In this document: positions 33,225 to 44,370 of the stretch, one piece after another
Position numbering within the stretch: position 1 is the first letter of the stretch
How the letters are laid out: the number at the start of each line of letters is the position of its first letter
From: Rhodopseudomonas palustris
Lineage (GTDB): Bacteria; Pseudomonadota; Alphaproteobacteria; Rhizobiales; Xanthobacteraceae
DNA length: 64,000 bases
Assembly: GCF_034479375.1 (NCBI RefSeq)
Contig: NZ_CP140155.1
Span: forward strand, 4,564,501-4,628,500
Direction of reading: 5' to 3'
The notes under the pieces: generated by a model
Database searches by the model: none
What the model was told of the DNA's origin: nothing
Seen by the model: the letters and a program-made list of their open reading frames with translations, nothing else
Program-made: the position numbers and the translations under genes

Positions 33225-34670
33225 ATGAACATCATGAACGTCGACTACTCGACCAAGATTCCGAACAATGTCGATCTCGCCTCCGACCGCCAGGTGCTGA
33301 AGGCGCTGGAGGGCTGGCACCCGGGCTACATCGACTGGTGGAACGACATGGGCCCCGAGGGCTTCCAGCAGTCGCTGGTTTACTTGCGCACGGCGTATTC
33401 GGTCGATCCGCGCGGCTGGGCGAAGTTCGACTACGTCAAGATGCCGGACTATCGCTGGGGCGTGCTGCTGGCGCCGCAGGAGGAGAACCGCAAGATCCCG
33501 TTCGGCGAGCACTACGGCGAACCGGCCTGGCAGGAAGTTCCCGGCGAATATCGCGCAATGCTGCGCCGGCTGATCGTTATCCAGGGCGACACCGAACCGG
33601 CCTCGGTCGAGCAGCAGCGCCATCTCGGCAAGACCGCGCCGTCGCTCTACGACATGCGCAACCTCTTTCAGGTCAATGTCGAGGAAGGCCGCCATCTGTG
33701 GGCGATGGTGTATCTGCTGCAGAAATATTTCGGCCGCGACGGCCGCGAGGAGGCCGACGATCTCTTGCGCCGCCGCTCCGGCGACGCCGATTCGCCGCGC
33801 ATGCTCGGCGCCTTCAACGAGGCGACGCCGGACTGGCTGTCGTTCTTCATGTTCACCTATTTCACCGATCGCGACGGCAAGATGCAGTTGCACTCGCTGG
33901 CGCAATCGGGCTTCGATCCGTTGTCGCGCACCTGCCGCTTCATGCTGACCGAGGAAGCGCACCACATGTTCGTCGGCGAGACCGGCATCACCCGCATCAT
34001 CCAGCGGACTTGCGACGCGATGCGCGAGGCCGGCATCTCGGACCCGACCGACATCGCCAAGGTGCGTGCGCTCGGCGTCATCGATCTGCCGACGATCCAG
34101 AAGAAGCTCAACCTGCACTACACGCTGTCGCTCGACCTGTTTGGTTCGGAAGTGTCGACCAATGCGGCGAACGCCTTCAATTTCGGCATCAAGGGGCGCT
34201 ATCACGAGACCCAGATCGACGACGATCATCAGCTCAAGAGCGCGACCTATCCGGTGCTGAAATTCGTCGACGGCGAGATCAAGCGCGTCGACGAGCCGGC
34301 GCTGACCGCGCTCAACATGCGGCTGCGCGACGATTACTCGCAGGATTGCGTCAAGGGCTTGCTGCGCTGGAACAAGGTGATCACGACGGCGGGCTATGAC
34401 TATCAGCTCGCGCTGCCGCACGTCGCCTTCCACCGCGCCATTGGCGAGTTCAAGGACGTTCACGCGACGCCCGAAGGTGTCCTGATCGACGGCGCGACCT
34501 GGGCCAAGCGCAAGGACGACTGGCTGCCGTCGACCGACGACGGCGATTTCATCGCCAGCCTGATGCAGCCGGTGAGCGACCCCGGCGCATATGCGCCGTG
34601 GATCTCCGCGCCCAAGGTAGGCATCGACAACAAGCCGGGCGATTTCGAATATGTAAAGATCGAGACCTGA
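33225..34670 (+). CDS. boxB: BoxB, benzoyl-CoA 2,3-epoxidase oxygenase component
   Basis: The 481-residue protein carries class I diiron-type carboxylate motifs. [23 protein letters not shown] (about residue 150) supplies one Glu-His pair. [18 protein letters not shown] (about residue 245) supplies EExHH ligands. [19 protein letters not shown] near the N-terminus is characteristic of BoxB. It epoxidises benzoyl-CoA with O2 and electrons from the reductase BoxA. The boxA gene does not follow; a tRNA gene comes next. The ATG at 33225 has GGGAGC upstream. A family B repeat separates it from boxC. Confidence 0.95.
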   Translation: MNIMNVDYSTKIPNNVDLASDRQVLKALEGWHPGYIDWWNDMGPEGFQQSLVYLRTAYSVDPRGWAKFDYVKMPDYRWGVLLAPQEENRKIPFGEHYGEPAWQEVPGEYRAMLRRLIVIQGDTEPASVEQQRHLGKTAPSLYDMRNLFQVNVEEGRHLWAMVYLLQKYFGRDGREEADDLLRRRSGDADSPRMLGAFNEATPDWLSFFMFTYFTDRDGKMQLHSLAQSGFDPLSRTCRFMLTEEAHHMFVGETGITRIIQRTCDAMREAGISDPTDIAKVRALGVIDLPTIQKKLNLHYTLSLDLFGSEVSTNAANAFNFGIKGRYHETQIDDDHQLKSATYPVLKFVDGEIKRVDEPALTALNMRLRDDYSQDCVKGLLRWNKVITTAGYDYQLALPHVAFHRAIGEFKDVHATPEGVLIDGATWAKRKDDWLPSTDDGDFIASLMQPVSDPGAYAPWISAPKVGIDNKPGDFEYVKIET

Positions 34671-34702
34671 GCTCGCGACCTCCCCGGCTGCGCCGAAAGC
34701 AA

Positions 34703-34738
34703 GCCGGGCCGCCGGCCGGAGGGCCCAGCCGGCCCGGC
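34703..34738. terminator. Possible hairpin after boxB
   Basis: GCCGGGCCGCCGG and CCAGCCGGCCCGGC can form a very GC-rich stem 33 bases after the boxB stop. No U tract follows, so a pause or rho-linked end is as likely as intrinsic termination. Confidence 0.35.
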
Positions 34739-34861
34739 CGTGCGGGCGCGCGGTGACGCGTCGCGTCGGCATGAAGGAAGCAAAGTGCGCTCCCCGCTTC
34801 TGCGCCAGAAGCGGCGGATCCCGCCATTCACACTCTTGGGGAAAGTGGCGCACGGGGAAAC

Positions 34862-34938
34862 TGGCGCACCCGACACGATTCGAACGTGTGACCTTTGCCT
34901 TCGGAGGGCAACGCTCTATCCAGCTGAGCTACGGGTGC
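34862..34938 (-). tRNA. tRNA-Arg (anticodon CCG)
   Basis: On the minus strand the 77 bases fold as a cloverleaf. The acceptor is GCACCCG with CGGGTGC, and the D arm is GCTC-AGCTGGATA-GAGC. The anticodon stem-loop is TTGCC-CTCCGAA-GGCAA. The T arm is ACACG-TTCGAAT-CGTGT. Discriminator G and an encoded CCA follow. The anticodon at 34902-34904 reads codon CGG. Confidence 0.97.
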
Positions 34939-35196
34939 TTCGCCTGATCCTGTAGCCGATCGGGGGCGGGACGGCAACGGCCGAGAAAAGCGCCGATGTC
35001 TCAATGACCAATAGTCCGGGCAGTGGCGTCAGGCATCCGAATCGCGTCGGCGCCGGAGGTCAGGCCTCCGTTGAAGGCCGGACGCCGCGATCTGGTCGCC
35101 CGGACTTGGCGACCAGCCTCGGCCGCTCCGGTTCGGCCACCCGAACTTGCGCCGGGTGCGCCATTCGATCTCGCGGCCTATCCGGGCCTGGATCGA

Positions 35197-35601
35197 CTAC
35201 GCCGGAACGATTTCCTTGCCGATCGGCCAGAGCGCGATCCCGGCGAGCTTGACGTGCGCCCATGCGAACGGGATGCCGACGATCGTCACCGCGAGCAGGA
35301 CCGCCGTGATCAGGTGCCCGAGCGCGAGCCACCAGCCGGCAAAAACCAGCCAGATGATATTGCCGAGCAGCCCCAGCGGACCGGTGCCGACGTCCTCGCG
35401 GCCGGTGACGGTTTCGCGCGGCACGGCCATCTGCCCGAACGGAAACAGCGTATAGGCGGCGATGCTGAAGGAGGCCCGCGCCCATGGCAGCCCGATGATC
35501 GTGATCGCCATGATGATCGCAGCGATCGCCCAGCCGGCCGCCATCCAGAAGCCGCCGAGCGCGATCCAGAGAATGTTGAGAAGCAGAGAGACCGGCGACA
35601 T
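35197..35601 (-). CDS. YccF-family inner-membrane protein
   Basis: The 134-residue protein has two related halves. Each half has a pair of hydrophobic helices followed by GLPWARASFSIAAYTLFPFG or GIPFAWAHVKLAGIALWPIG. This internal duplication is the hallmark of YccF (DUF307) proteins. Function is unknown. The ATG at 35601 begins SPVSLLLNILWIALGG; longer in-frame starts are GC-rich noise. It is divergent from the small gene at 35888 across a 286-base region in which I see no other gene. Confidence 0.85.
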   Translation of the reverse strand: MSPVSLLLNILWIALGGFWMAAGWAIAAIIMAITIIGLPWARASFSIAAYTLFPFGQMAVPRETVTGREDVGTGPLGLLGNIIWLVFAGWWLALGHLITAVLLAVTIVGIPFAWAHVKLAGIALWPIGKEIVPA

Positions 35602-35887
35602 GCGAAGCATCCTTCTTGTCGGGAACGACACAGCGCGGGGCGGGCTGAATCGTCGATGAGCGCTCGATGTTGTCGCGACGAACGGGAACCTTCGCAAGCT
35701 TTTCCGCGTCGGCCACGGCTCGGCGACGCCGCGATCTCACGCATCGGCATTCGCAGCCCCGGGGCAACGCAAATTCGCCACGGTCGCGGCGAATTGCGGT
35801 CAAAGCCGTCGGCCAGTGTGCGCGCAACAACGACGAAGGAACCAGCGCTTGCCCTATACCGTGACGGCGACCCGACGAGATGAAAAA

Positions 35888-36238
35888 ATGCAGAGCGTGC
35901 GCAACAGTTCGCTGATCGCGCTGGCCAAGGCACGGGTCTGGGAGAGCGAAGGCTGGCGCGTCAGGATTGCGGATCCGGAAGGCCGCGAGCACGACATCGC
36001 ACAACTCGAAGAGCTGACCGCATTCAAGCCGGAGAGACTATCGGCGCTGTCCGCGATCCTGCCCGCGGACGAAGTTCTGACCGCGGGAGCAGATCCGGCT
36101 GAATTCGAGATGGACGACAGCCCAGCGCTCCAAGGCGAGGAAGTTCACGGGCCGTGGCCCGTCGAAGCACACGGCCCTTGGCTGTCGCAAAATCAAGATA
36201 CGGCGTTCTGGCAAACGGGCGAGCTGCTGTCCTCGTAG
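35888..36238 (+). CDS. Small hypothetical protein
   Basis: The protein has 116 residues. The N-terminal 50 residues (QSVRNSSLIALAKARVWESEGWRVRIADPEGREHDIAQLEEL) have the amphipathic pattern of a small domain seen in many short Bradyrhizobium/Rhodopseudomonas proteins of unknown function. The C-terminal half is acidic and contains two copies of HGPWP/HGPWL. I take the ATG at 35888. Its last 46 bases overlap the convergent gene at 36193, an unusual arrangement. No function is proposed. Confidence 0.6.
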   Translation: MQSVRNSSLIALAKARVWESEGWRVRIADPEGREHDIAQLEELTAFKPERLSALSAILPADEVLTAGADPAEFEMDDSPALQGEEVHGPWPVEAHGPWLSQNQDTAFWQTGELLSS

Positions 36239-36378
36239 CTGAGGACATGGTCGCAGTTCTTGCAGCGGAACACCAGAACGCGCCGTCGTTGTTGCAGATT
36301 CGGCAGACATCCGATCTGGGACATCGCTTCCGAGCAGTTCGGGCACGCGGGTACGCCGTCGCGGGTCATGTCGGACAT
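36193..36378 (-). CDS. Small zinc-ribbon-like protein
   Basis: The protein has about 61 residues. PACPNCSEAMSQIGCLPNL and VLVFRCKNCDHVLSYE supply two CPxC/CxxC knuckles about 28 residues apart, a treble-clef or zinc-ribbon pattern. Similar tiny proteins (TRDGxPxCPxC...FxCxxC) are frequent in this bacterial family and lack known function. Starts at 36369, 36378 or 36393 are all possible. Its 3' end overlaps the convergent gene at 35888. Confidence 0.65.
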   Translation of the reverse strand: MSDMTRDGVPACPNCSEAMSQIGCLPNLQQRRRVLVFRCKNCDHVLSYEDSSSPVCQNAVS

Positions 36379-36523
36379 CTCGGTTATCAGCAAGCTGCAG
36401 CCGAACGCATGGCCGATCGAGTAGTCGAGTAGCAGCAGGCTGTGAAATATCTGCGATTTCTTGGTCGCAAGTATACCGCATCGAATCCGTCCATTTCATG
36501 TCGGTCCGGCTGCCCTGGTAGTT

Positions 36524-38131
36524 TCAACAGGGTCGGCGCTCGGCTTCGGCGACCGCATCGCCCCAGGGTTGTGCGATCTCGACGGCTCCGCTGTTCCCGG
36601 CGCCCTCGCGTAGCACCACGCTCGGACAGGCGAATTTCATCGGGAAGGTCTGCCCCCGCGCTTCCTCGTAGTCGAAGCGCTGCGCCAGCGCGTCGCGTGT
36701 CGCCTGCGGCAGCCTCACGTCGCCGATCACGACCGCGCCTTCGCTGGCGTCGATCCGCGGCTGATGGATCGCCGCATCGAGATCCATGCCGTAGTCGATC
36801 ACGAACGACAGCATCTGCGTCACCGCCGGCAGAATGCGGCGGCCGCCCGATGCGCCGAGCGCCAGCCGTCGGCCGTCGGCGGCCTGCGCCAGCACCGGCG
36901 TGTAGTTGGTGAGGCAGCGCTTGCCGGGCGCGAGCGAATTCGGCCGGCCCGGTTCGGGATCGAACCACATCACGCCGTTGTTCATCATGATTCCGCTGCT
37001 CGGAAGTTCGAATTTCGAACCGAAGGTCGACAGCAGCGTCTGCGTCACCGCCGCCATGTTGCCGTGGCGATCGACCACCGAGAAATGCGTGGTGCAGGCC
37101 GGTGCCAGATGCTCTGCCCCGAGTGCGCGGCGGCCGTCGGCGTCGCCCATGTCGCGCAGCCGCTCGGCATAGGCCGATTGCAGCGCCAGCGCATAGGCGG
37201 CGTAGGCCTCCGCATCCGGGGCGACGCCGTTGGCATTCAGATTTTGCTGCAGCAGGCGCAGCGTGTGCGCCAGCGTCGGGCCGGCGGTGAGTTCGGGTGT
37301 GGCGTACACCGTGCCGCCGCGATACGGGATCTGCAGCGGCCGGCGCAGATGCGCGCGGAACGCGGCGAGGTCCTCGACGGTCAGCGAGCCGCCATTGGCC
37401 TTCATGTCGGCGGCGATGCTGCGGGCCAGATCGCCTTCGTAGAAATCGCGCGGGCCCTGTTCGGCGAGCTGCGCCATCGTCGCCTGCAGGCGGTGCTGTG
37501 GCATGCGCACATGCGCCTTGATGCCCCACGGCGCATGCGGCGGCAGGCCGTCGTTCAGATAGGAGGCCGCGCTCGCTTCGTAGCGGCGCAGATCCGCGGC
37601 GACGCTGCCGATCATCAGCGTCGTCCACCAGTCGATCGCGAGGCCTTCGCCGGCGAGCGCGATGCTCGGCGCGATCAACTCCTTCCACGGCAGTTTGGCG
37701 TGACGGCGATGTGCCTCCTCCATGCCGGCGACGACGCCGGGCACCGCGACCGAGCCCGGTCCATGCAGGTTGCGATCGTCCTTCACCCGTGGCCACGGAA
37801 ACAGGTCGGACGCGGCGCCCGCGCCGGTCAGCGGATAGTCCTCGGTGCGCAGGCTGCCCGGCGCGCACATGCCGTAGTCGATGACTTCGTAGGTGTCCTC
37901 GGCGGCGCGATACAGCACCATCGCGCCGCCGCCGCCGATGCCGCTCATCCACGGCTCCAGCACACCCAGCGCAAACGTGGTCGCGATCACCGCGTCGACG
38001 CAGTCGCCCCCGGCCGCCAGAACCTCCGCGCCGACCTCCGCCGCCTGGCGCGACTGCGCGGCGACGATGCCGCCCTTGGATACGATCGCGGGCTTGCGGA
38101 ACTGCTGCAGGTTGCTGAACTGGTCGGCCAT
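36524..38131 (-). CDS. Gamma-glutamyltransferase-family protein
   Basis: The 535-residue Ntn-hydrolase has the nucleophilic Thr at the autocleavage site in PACTTHFSVVDRHGNMAAVTQTL. The substrate-binding motif GIMMNNGVMWFDPEPGRPNSLAPGKR and LGASGGRRILPAVTQML follow. The N-terminal half starts IVSKGGIVAAQSRQAAEVGAEVLAAGGDCVDA. No signal peptide is visible from the chosen ATG at 38131, so a cytoplasmic location is likely. Classical GGT is periplasmic, so this member may act on other gamma-glutamyl compounds or as an acylase-like enzyme. It stands between the zinc-ribbon gene and kdpE. Confidence 0.9.
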   Translation of the reverse strand: MADQFSNLQQFRKPAIVSKGGIVAAQSRQAAEVGAEVLAAGGDCVDAVIATTFALGVLEPWMSGIGGGGAMVLYRAAEDTYEVIDYGMCAPGSLRTEDYPLTGAGAASDLFPWPRVKDDRNLHGPGSVAVPGVVAGMEEAHRRHAKLPWKELIAPSIALAGEGLAIDWWTTLMIGSVAADLRRYEASAASYLNDGLPPHAPWGIKAHVRMPQHRLQATMAQLAEQGPRDFYEGDLARSIAADMKANGGSLTVEDLAAFRAHLRRPLQIPYRGGTVYATPELTAGPTLAHTLRLLQQNLNANGVAPDAEAYAAYALALQSAYAERLRDMGDADGRRALGAEHLAPACTTHFSVVDRHGNMAAVTQTLLSTFGSKFELPSSGIMMNNGVMWFDPEPGRPNSLAPGKRCLTNYTPVLAQAADGRRLALGASGGRRILPAVTQMLSFVIDYGMDLDAAIHQPRIDASEGAVVIGDVRLPQATRDALAQRFDYEEARGQTFPMKFACPSVVLREGAGNSGAVEIAQPWGDAVAEAERRPC

Positions 38132-38254
38132 GGCGGAGACATTGCTTTCGTTGGGGCGTTGGCAGGCGCGCGGGCGCGGGGCGGGACAGGCATCAAACAC
38201 ATCATGCCGCCGCGCGACAATGCTCGCGCGGGGAACCCTGCCTTGCGCATTCGC

Positions 38255-38947
38255 TCAGCTCTGCTCGCCGATCCGATAGCCGATGCCGGGCTCGGTCAGG
38301 ATGATTTGCGGAGCGTCGGCGCGTTGCTCGATCTTCTGCCGGAGCTGACCGATGTAGACCCGCAGATATTGCGTGTCCGAGGTATGCGCAGGTCCCCACA
38401 CCGCGGCCAGAATCTGCCGATGGGTGACGACGCGCCCGGCGTGCCGCACCATGAAGGCCAGCAGTTCGAACTCCTTCGGCGTCAGCTTGATCTCGGCGCC
38501 GTCGCGGGTGACGCGCCGGCGCACCGCATCGATCTCGATGCCGCCGACCGACAGCGCGGCGGGCTCGGCGTTGCGCTGTATCCGGTGGCGCAACGCCGCG
38601 CGCATCCGCGCCATCAGCTCGCCGGTGTTGAACGGCTTGTTGACGTAGTCGTCGGCGCCGAGATCGAGCGATTCGATCTTCTCGGCCTCGCGCTCGCGCG
38701 CCGACAGCACGATGATCGGCAGATCCGACCAGGCGCGGACCTGCCGGATCACGTCCTTGCCGTCGCCGTCGGCGAGGCCGAGATCGAGCAGCACGATGTC
38801 GGGGGCATCCGCCGCGACCCGCTTGATCGCCTCGGTGACGGTCGCGGCATGCGCGACCTCGTAGCTGTTGGCTTCCAGCGCCGGCTTGAGAAAGCGCAGG
38901 ATCGCCGGTTCGTCGTCGACCACCAGCACGCGCGATTTGACGCTCAT
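38255..38947 (-). CDS. kdpE: KdpE, response regulator of the kdp operon
   Basis: The 230-residue OmpR-family protein has a receiver with VLVVDDEPAILRFLKPAL, phospho-Asp in IVLLDLGLADGDG and Lys in YVNKPFNTGEL. The winged helix has LTPKEFELLAFMVRHAGRVVTHRQIL and ends with TEPGIGYRI. It activates kdpFABC when phosphorylated by KdpD. Its ATG overlaps the kdpD stop by four bases. It is the last gene of the operon. Confidence 0.95.
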   Translation of the reverse strand: MSVKSRVLVVDDEPAILRFLKPALEANSYEVAHAATVTEAIKRVAADAPDIVLLDLGLADGDGKDVIRQVRAWSDLPIIVLSAREREAEKIESLDLGADDYVNKPFNTGELMARMRAALRHRIQRNAEPAALSVGGIEIDAVRRRVTRDGAEIKLTPKEFELLAFMVRHAGRVVTHRQILAAVWGPAHTSDTQYLRVYIGQLRQKIEQRADAPQIILTEPGIGYRIGEQS

Positions 38948-41646
38948 GGTGCAGGCGCCTCCTGTGTCCTGTCCCGCATGAAGGTCAGCACGAAGCGCGT
39001 GCCGTGGCCGTTCGCAGCGGGGCTGAGCGCGGACACCGCGCCGCCATGCGCCTCCATGATGCCCTTGGTGATCGCGAGCCCGAGGCCGACGCCCTGGCCG
39101 CGATCCGAGGACGGCGCGGCGTCGCTCGCGCTGCGCACGAAGCGCTCGAAGATGTGCGGCAGGTCGGTAGCGGCGATGCCGGGCCCGTCATCGGTGACGC
39201 GCAGCTTCACCGATGACGCGTCGCTCTCGGCATCGATCAGGATGTGAGAGGTCGGCGGCGTGTGCGCGACGGCGTTATTGACGATGTTGCCGAGCGCCTG
39301 TTCGAGCAGCGCCGCGTCGGCTCTCACCAGCGGAATTGCAGCGGGCCAGATCATTTCGAAGCGCTGCGCCGCGCCGCGTCGGCGGGCGGCCTCGATCACG
39401 CGGGCGGCGATCTCGCGCAGGTCGACCCAGTCGCGGCGCAGTTCGAGCGCGCCGGATTCGATCCGGGTGATCGACAGCAGGTTGCGCACCATCTCGTCGA
39501 GGCCCTCGGCCTCCTCGCGGATATTGGCGAGCAGGTCGCGGGTCGCGTCGGCGTCGAGCTTGTCGCCATAGGTGGATAGACTTGTCGCCGAGCCGAGGAT
39601 CGACGACAGCGGCGTGCGGAAGTCGTGCGAGATCGACGCCAGCAGCGTGTTCCGGACCCGCTCGGTCTCCGTCGCGGTGCGGGCGCTGACCATGTCGCGT
39701 GTCAAGGCCGCGCGCTCCAGCGCCGCCGCGGTTTGCTCGGTGAGCGTATCGAGCAGCGCCAGCGCTTCGGAGTCGAGCGCGGCGCTGCCTTGCTGCTGCA
39801 TCACCCCGATCACGCCGTAAGTCGTATTGCCGGTGCGCACCGGCAGGAAGCGCCACGGCACGATCGGCAGCGTGCCGGTCTCGAAGCCGGCCGGCTCGTT
39901 GTGGCTGAAGGCCCAGCGCGCCGCCATCATCGCCGCCTCGTCGAGCGCATCCTCCGGCGGCCAGGCCGCGGCCAGCGCCAGATCGTCCTCGCCCGGCAAT
40001 AGTACCATCACCGGGCGGCCGAGGCTGGCGTGGATCTCGCTGGCAGCGCCTTCGGCGATATCGTCGCGCGTCGCCAGCCCGGACAGCCTTCGCGTGAACT
40101 CGTACAGCCGCCGCATCGCCCGCACCCGGCCCGCGGAAATCCGCGCCTGCTCGCGCAGCCGGCCGGCGAGCGTCGCGGCGACGATCGCCACCACCAGATA
40201 CATCAGCAGCGCCAGCAGTTCGTAAGGCTCGGCGATGGTGAAGGTGTAGAGCGGGGCGATGAAGAAGAAATTGTAAGTGAGGAACGACAGCACCGAGGCG
40301 AAGATCGCCGGGCCGACGCCGGATTTCACCGCGCTGAACAGCACCGCCATCAGGAACACAACCGACAGGCTCGCTGTCGGGATCGCCTGCGCGAACGCCT
40401 TGCCGACCGCCACCGCGCCGGCCACCGCGACCGTGGCGTAGAGAAAGTGCGCCGGCTGCGACGCGTTCAGTCGCGACGCCAGCGAGCGGGTGTCGCGCGT
40501 GATCGCCTCGTCCGGCACGGGCACCAGATGGATGCCGATGTCGGTCGAGCGCTGCATCAATTGCTGCGGCAGCGAGCGCGCCAGCCATTGCCGCAGCGCG
40601 CCGCCCCGGGCGCGGCCGATCACCATCTGGGTGACGTTCTCGAACCGCGCGAAACGCAGCAACTCGTCGGGAATGTCGTTGCCGGTCAGCGTGTGGATTT
40701 CGGCGCCGAGGCTCTCGGCGAGTTTCAGCGCCTCGTCGATCTGCCGGCGCGCCGCAGAGTCGGGATTGACGCCGGAGCGCTCGACCGTCACGGCGATCCA
40801 CGGCGCGTCCATCAGGTCTGCGAGCCGCTTGGCAGTGCGGACCACGCCGGGCGAGCCGGTGTCGGGGCCGACGCAGGCGAGGATGCGCTCGCCGGCGGCC
40901 CATGGTCCTTCGATCGCGTGCGCCTGCATTCGCTCGACCAGAGCGGCATCGACCCGCTCGGCGGCGCGGCGCATCGCCAGCTCGCGCAACGCGGTCAGAT
41001 TCTGCGGCTTGAAGAAGCTCTCGACCGCGCGCGCCGCGGTGTCCTGGACATAGACCTTGCCCTGGGCGAGACGCTTCAGCAATTCGTCCGGCGGCAGGTC
41101 GACCAGCACGATCTCGTCGGCGCGGTCGAACGCCTTGTCGGGCACGGTCTCGCGCACGCGGATCTTGCTGATCTTCAGCACCACGTCGTTGAGGCTCTCG
41201 AGGTGCTGGATGTTCAGCGTGGTCCAGACGTCGATGCCGGCGGCGAGCAGTTCGTCGATGTCCTGCCAGCGCTTCGGGTGGCGGCTGCCCGGCACGTTGG
41301 TGTGGGCGTATTCGTCGACCAGCAACAGGCTCGGCTTGCGGGCCAGCGCACCGTCGAGGTCGAATTCGCGCATCACCCGGTTGCGATACACGATCGGGCG
41401 GCGCGGCAGCACGTCGAGCCCCTGCAGCAATTGCTCGGTCTCGAGCCGGCCGTGGGTCTCGATCAATCCCGCCACCACGTCGCGTCCGCTGCTCTGCTCG
41501 CTGCGTGCGGCGGACAGCATCGCATAGGTCTTGCCGACGCCGGGGGCGGCGCCGACGAATATCTTCAGTCGGCCGCGCCCTTCCTTGCCGGCGAGGGCCA
41601 GCAGGGCATCGGGCGAGGCGCGTGCGGTGACGGTCGAGGTCGACAT
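38944..41646 (-). CDS. kdpD: KdpD, potassium/turgor sensor histidine kinase
   Basis: The 900-residue protein has the complete KdpD layout. An N-terminal KdpD domain carries Walker A (FVGAAPGVGKTYAML) and VDEYAHTNVPGSRHPKRWQD. A USP-like domain contains ERILACVGPDTGSPG. Four TM helices follow around residues 400-490 (LYATVAVAGAVAVG onward). A GAF-like region comes next, then HisKA (LLASISHDFRTPLSSILGSATS) and HATPase (GVGLGLAITKGIMEAHGG). It senses low potassium or ionic strength and phosphorylates KdpE. The start overlaps the kdpC stop by one base. Confidence 0.96.
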   Translation of the reverse strand: MSTSTVTARASPDALLALAGKEGRGRLKIFVGAAPGVGKTYAMLSAARSEQSSGRDVVAGLIETHGRLETEQLLQGLDVLPRRPIVYRNRVMREFDLDGALARKPSLLLVDEYAHTNVPGSRHPKRWQDIDELLAAGIDVWTTLNIQHLESLNDVVLKISKIRVRETVPDKAFDRADEIVLVDLPPDELLKRLAQGKVYVQDTAARAVESFFKPQNLTALRELAMRRAAERVDAALVERMQAHAIEGPWAAGERILACVGPDTGSPGVVRTAKRLADLMDAPWIAVTVERSGVNPDSAARRQIDEALKLAESLGAEIHTLTGNDIPDELLRFARFENVTQMVIGRARGGALRQWLARSLPQQLMQRSTDIGIHLVPVPDEAITRDTRSLASRLNASQPAHFLYATVAVAGAVAVGKAFAQAIPTASLSVVFLMAVLFSAVKSGVGPAIFASVLSFLTYNFFFIAPLYTFTIAEPYELLALLMYLVVAIVAATLAGRLREQARISAGRVRAMRRLYEFTRRLSGLATRDDIAEGAASEIHASLGRPVMVLLPGEDDLALAAAWPPEDALDEAAMMAARWAFSHNEPAGFETGTLPIVPWRFLPVRTGNTTYGVIGVMQQQGSAALDSEALALLDTLTEQTAAALERAALTRDMVSARTATETERVRNTLLASISHDFRTPLSSILGSATSLSTYGDKLDADATRDLLANIREEAEGLDEMVRNLLSITRIESGALELRRDWVDLREIAARVIEAARRRGAAQRFEMIWPAAIPLVRADAALLEQALGNIVNNAVAHTPPTSHILIDAESDASSVKLRVTDDGPGIAATDLPHIFERFVRSASDAAPSSDRGQGVGLGLAITKGIMEAHGGAVSALSPAANGHGTRFVLTFMRDRTQEAPAP

Positions 41647-42266
41647 CAGGAGCCCGGCTGGTTCTGTTCCTGCATCTTATCGAGGGCCAGGTTTAATTTC
41701 AGTACGTTGACGCGCGGCTCGCCGAGCACGCCGAGCTCGCGGCCGGTGGCCTGGCTCTCGACCAGGGCTCGCACCCTGGCCTCGGGCAGATTGCGGGCTT
41801 TGGCGACGCGCGGCGCCTGGAACAGCGCCGCCTCGGGCGTGATATCGGGATCGAGGCCGCTGCCGGACGTCGTGACCAGATCGACCGGGACCGCCGCGCC
41901 GGGGTTGTCCTGCTTCAGCGCGGCGACGTCGGCGGCGAGCCGGTCCGCCAGCGCCTTGCTGGTCGGGCCGAGATTGGAGCCCATCGAGTTGGCGGCGTTG
42001 TAGGGCGCCGGAACCGACTTGGCCGGATCCTGCGGATCCGGCGCGGTGGTCGCCGACGGGCGGCCGTGGAAGTACTTCGGCTCGGTGAACGACTGGCCGA
42101 TCAGCGCGGAGCCGATCACCTGGTCATTCCGGATGATCAGGCTGCCATTAGCCTCGGTGGGGAGGGCGATCTGGGCGATGCCGGTCATCGCCAGCGGATA
42201 GATCAGGCCGGTGAGACAGGCGAGCGCTGCGAACGAGACGATCGCGGGACGGATTTCTTTCAACAT
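41646..42266 (-). CDS. kdpC: KdpC, potassium-transporting ATPase subunit C
   Basis: The 206-residue protein has one N-terminal TM helix ([24 protein letters not shown]). A soluble domain follows with [19 protein letters not shown] and [21 protein letters not shown], both diagnostic. It stabilises the KdpAB complex on the periplasmic side. A Thr/Ser-rich [14 protein letters not shown] segment is conserved. The gene lies 17 bases after kdpB. Confidence 0.95.
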   Translation of the reverse strand: MLKEIRPAIVSFAALACLTGLIYPLAMTGIAQIALPTEANGSLIIRNDQVIGSALIGQSFTEPKYFHGRPSATTAPDPQDPAKSVPAPYNAANSMGSNLGPTSKALADRLAADVAALKQDNPGAAVPVDLVTTSGSGLDPDITPEAALFQAPRVAKARNLPEARVRALVESQATGRELGVLGEPRVNVLKLNLALDKMQEQNQPGS

Positions 42267-42283
42267 GGCGTCACCTTTCAGGT

Positions 42284-44356
<2,073 letters not shown>

Positions 44357-44370
44357 GGTTGTTCTCCGGA

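Noticed and set aside
34862..35196. Genomic island inserted at tRNA-Arg
   Set aside because: No integrase, no attachment-site duplication and no change of gene character next to the tRNA.
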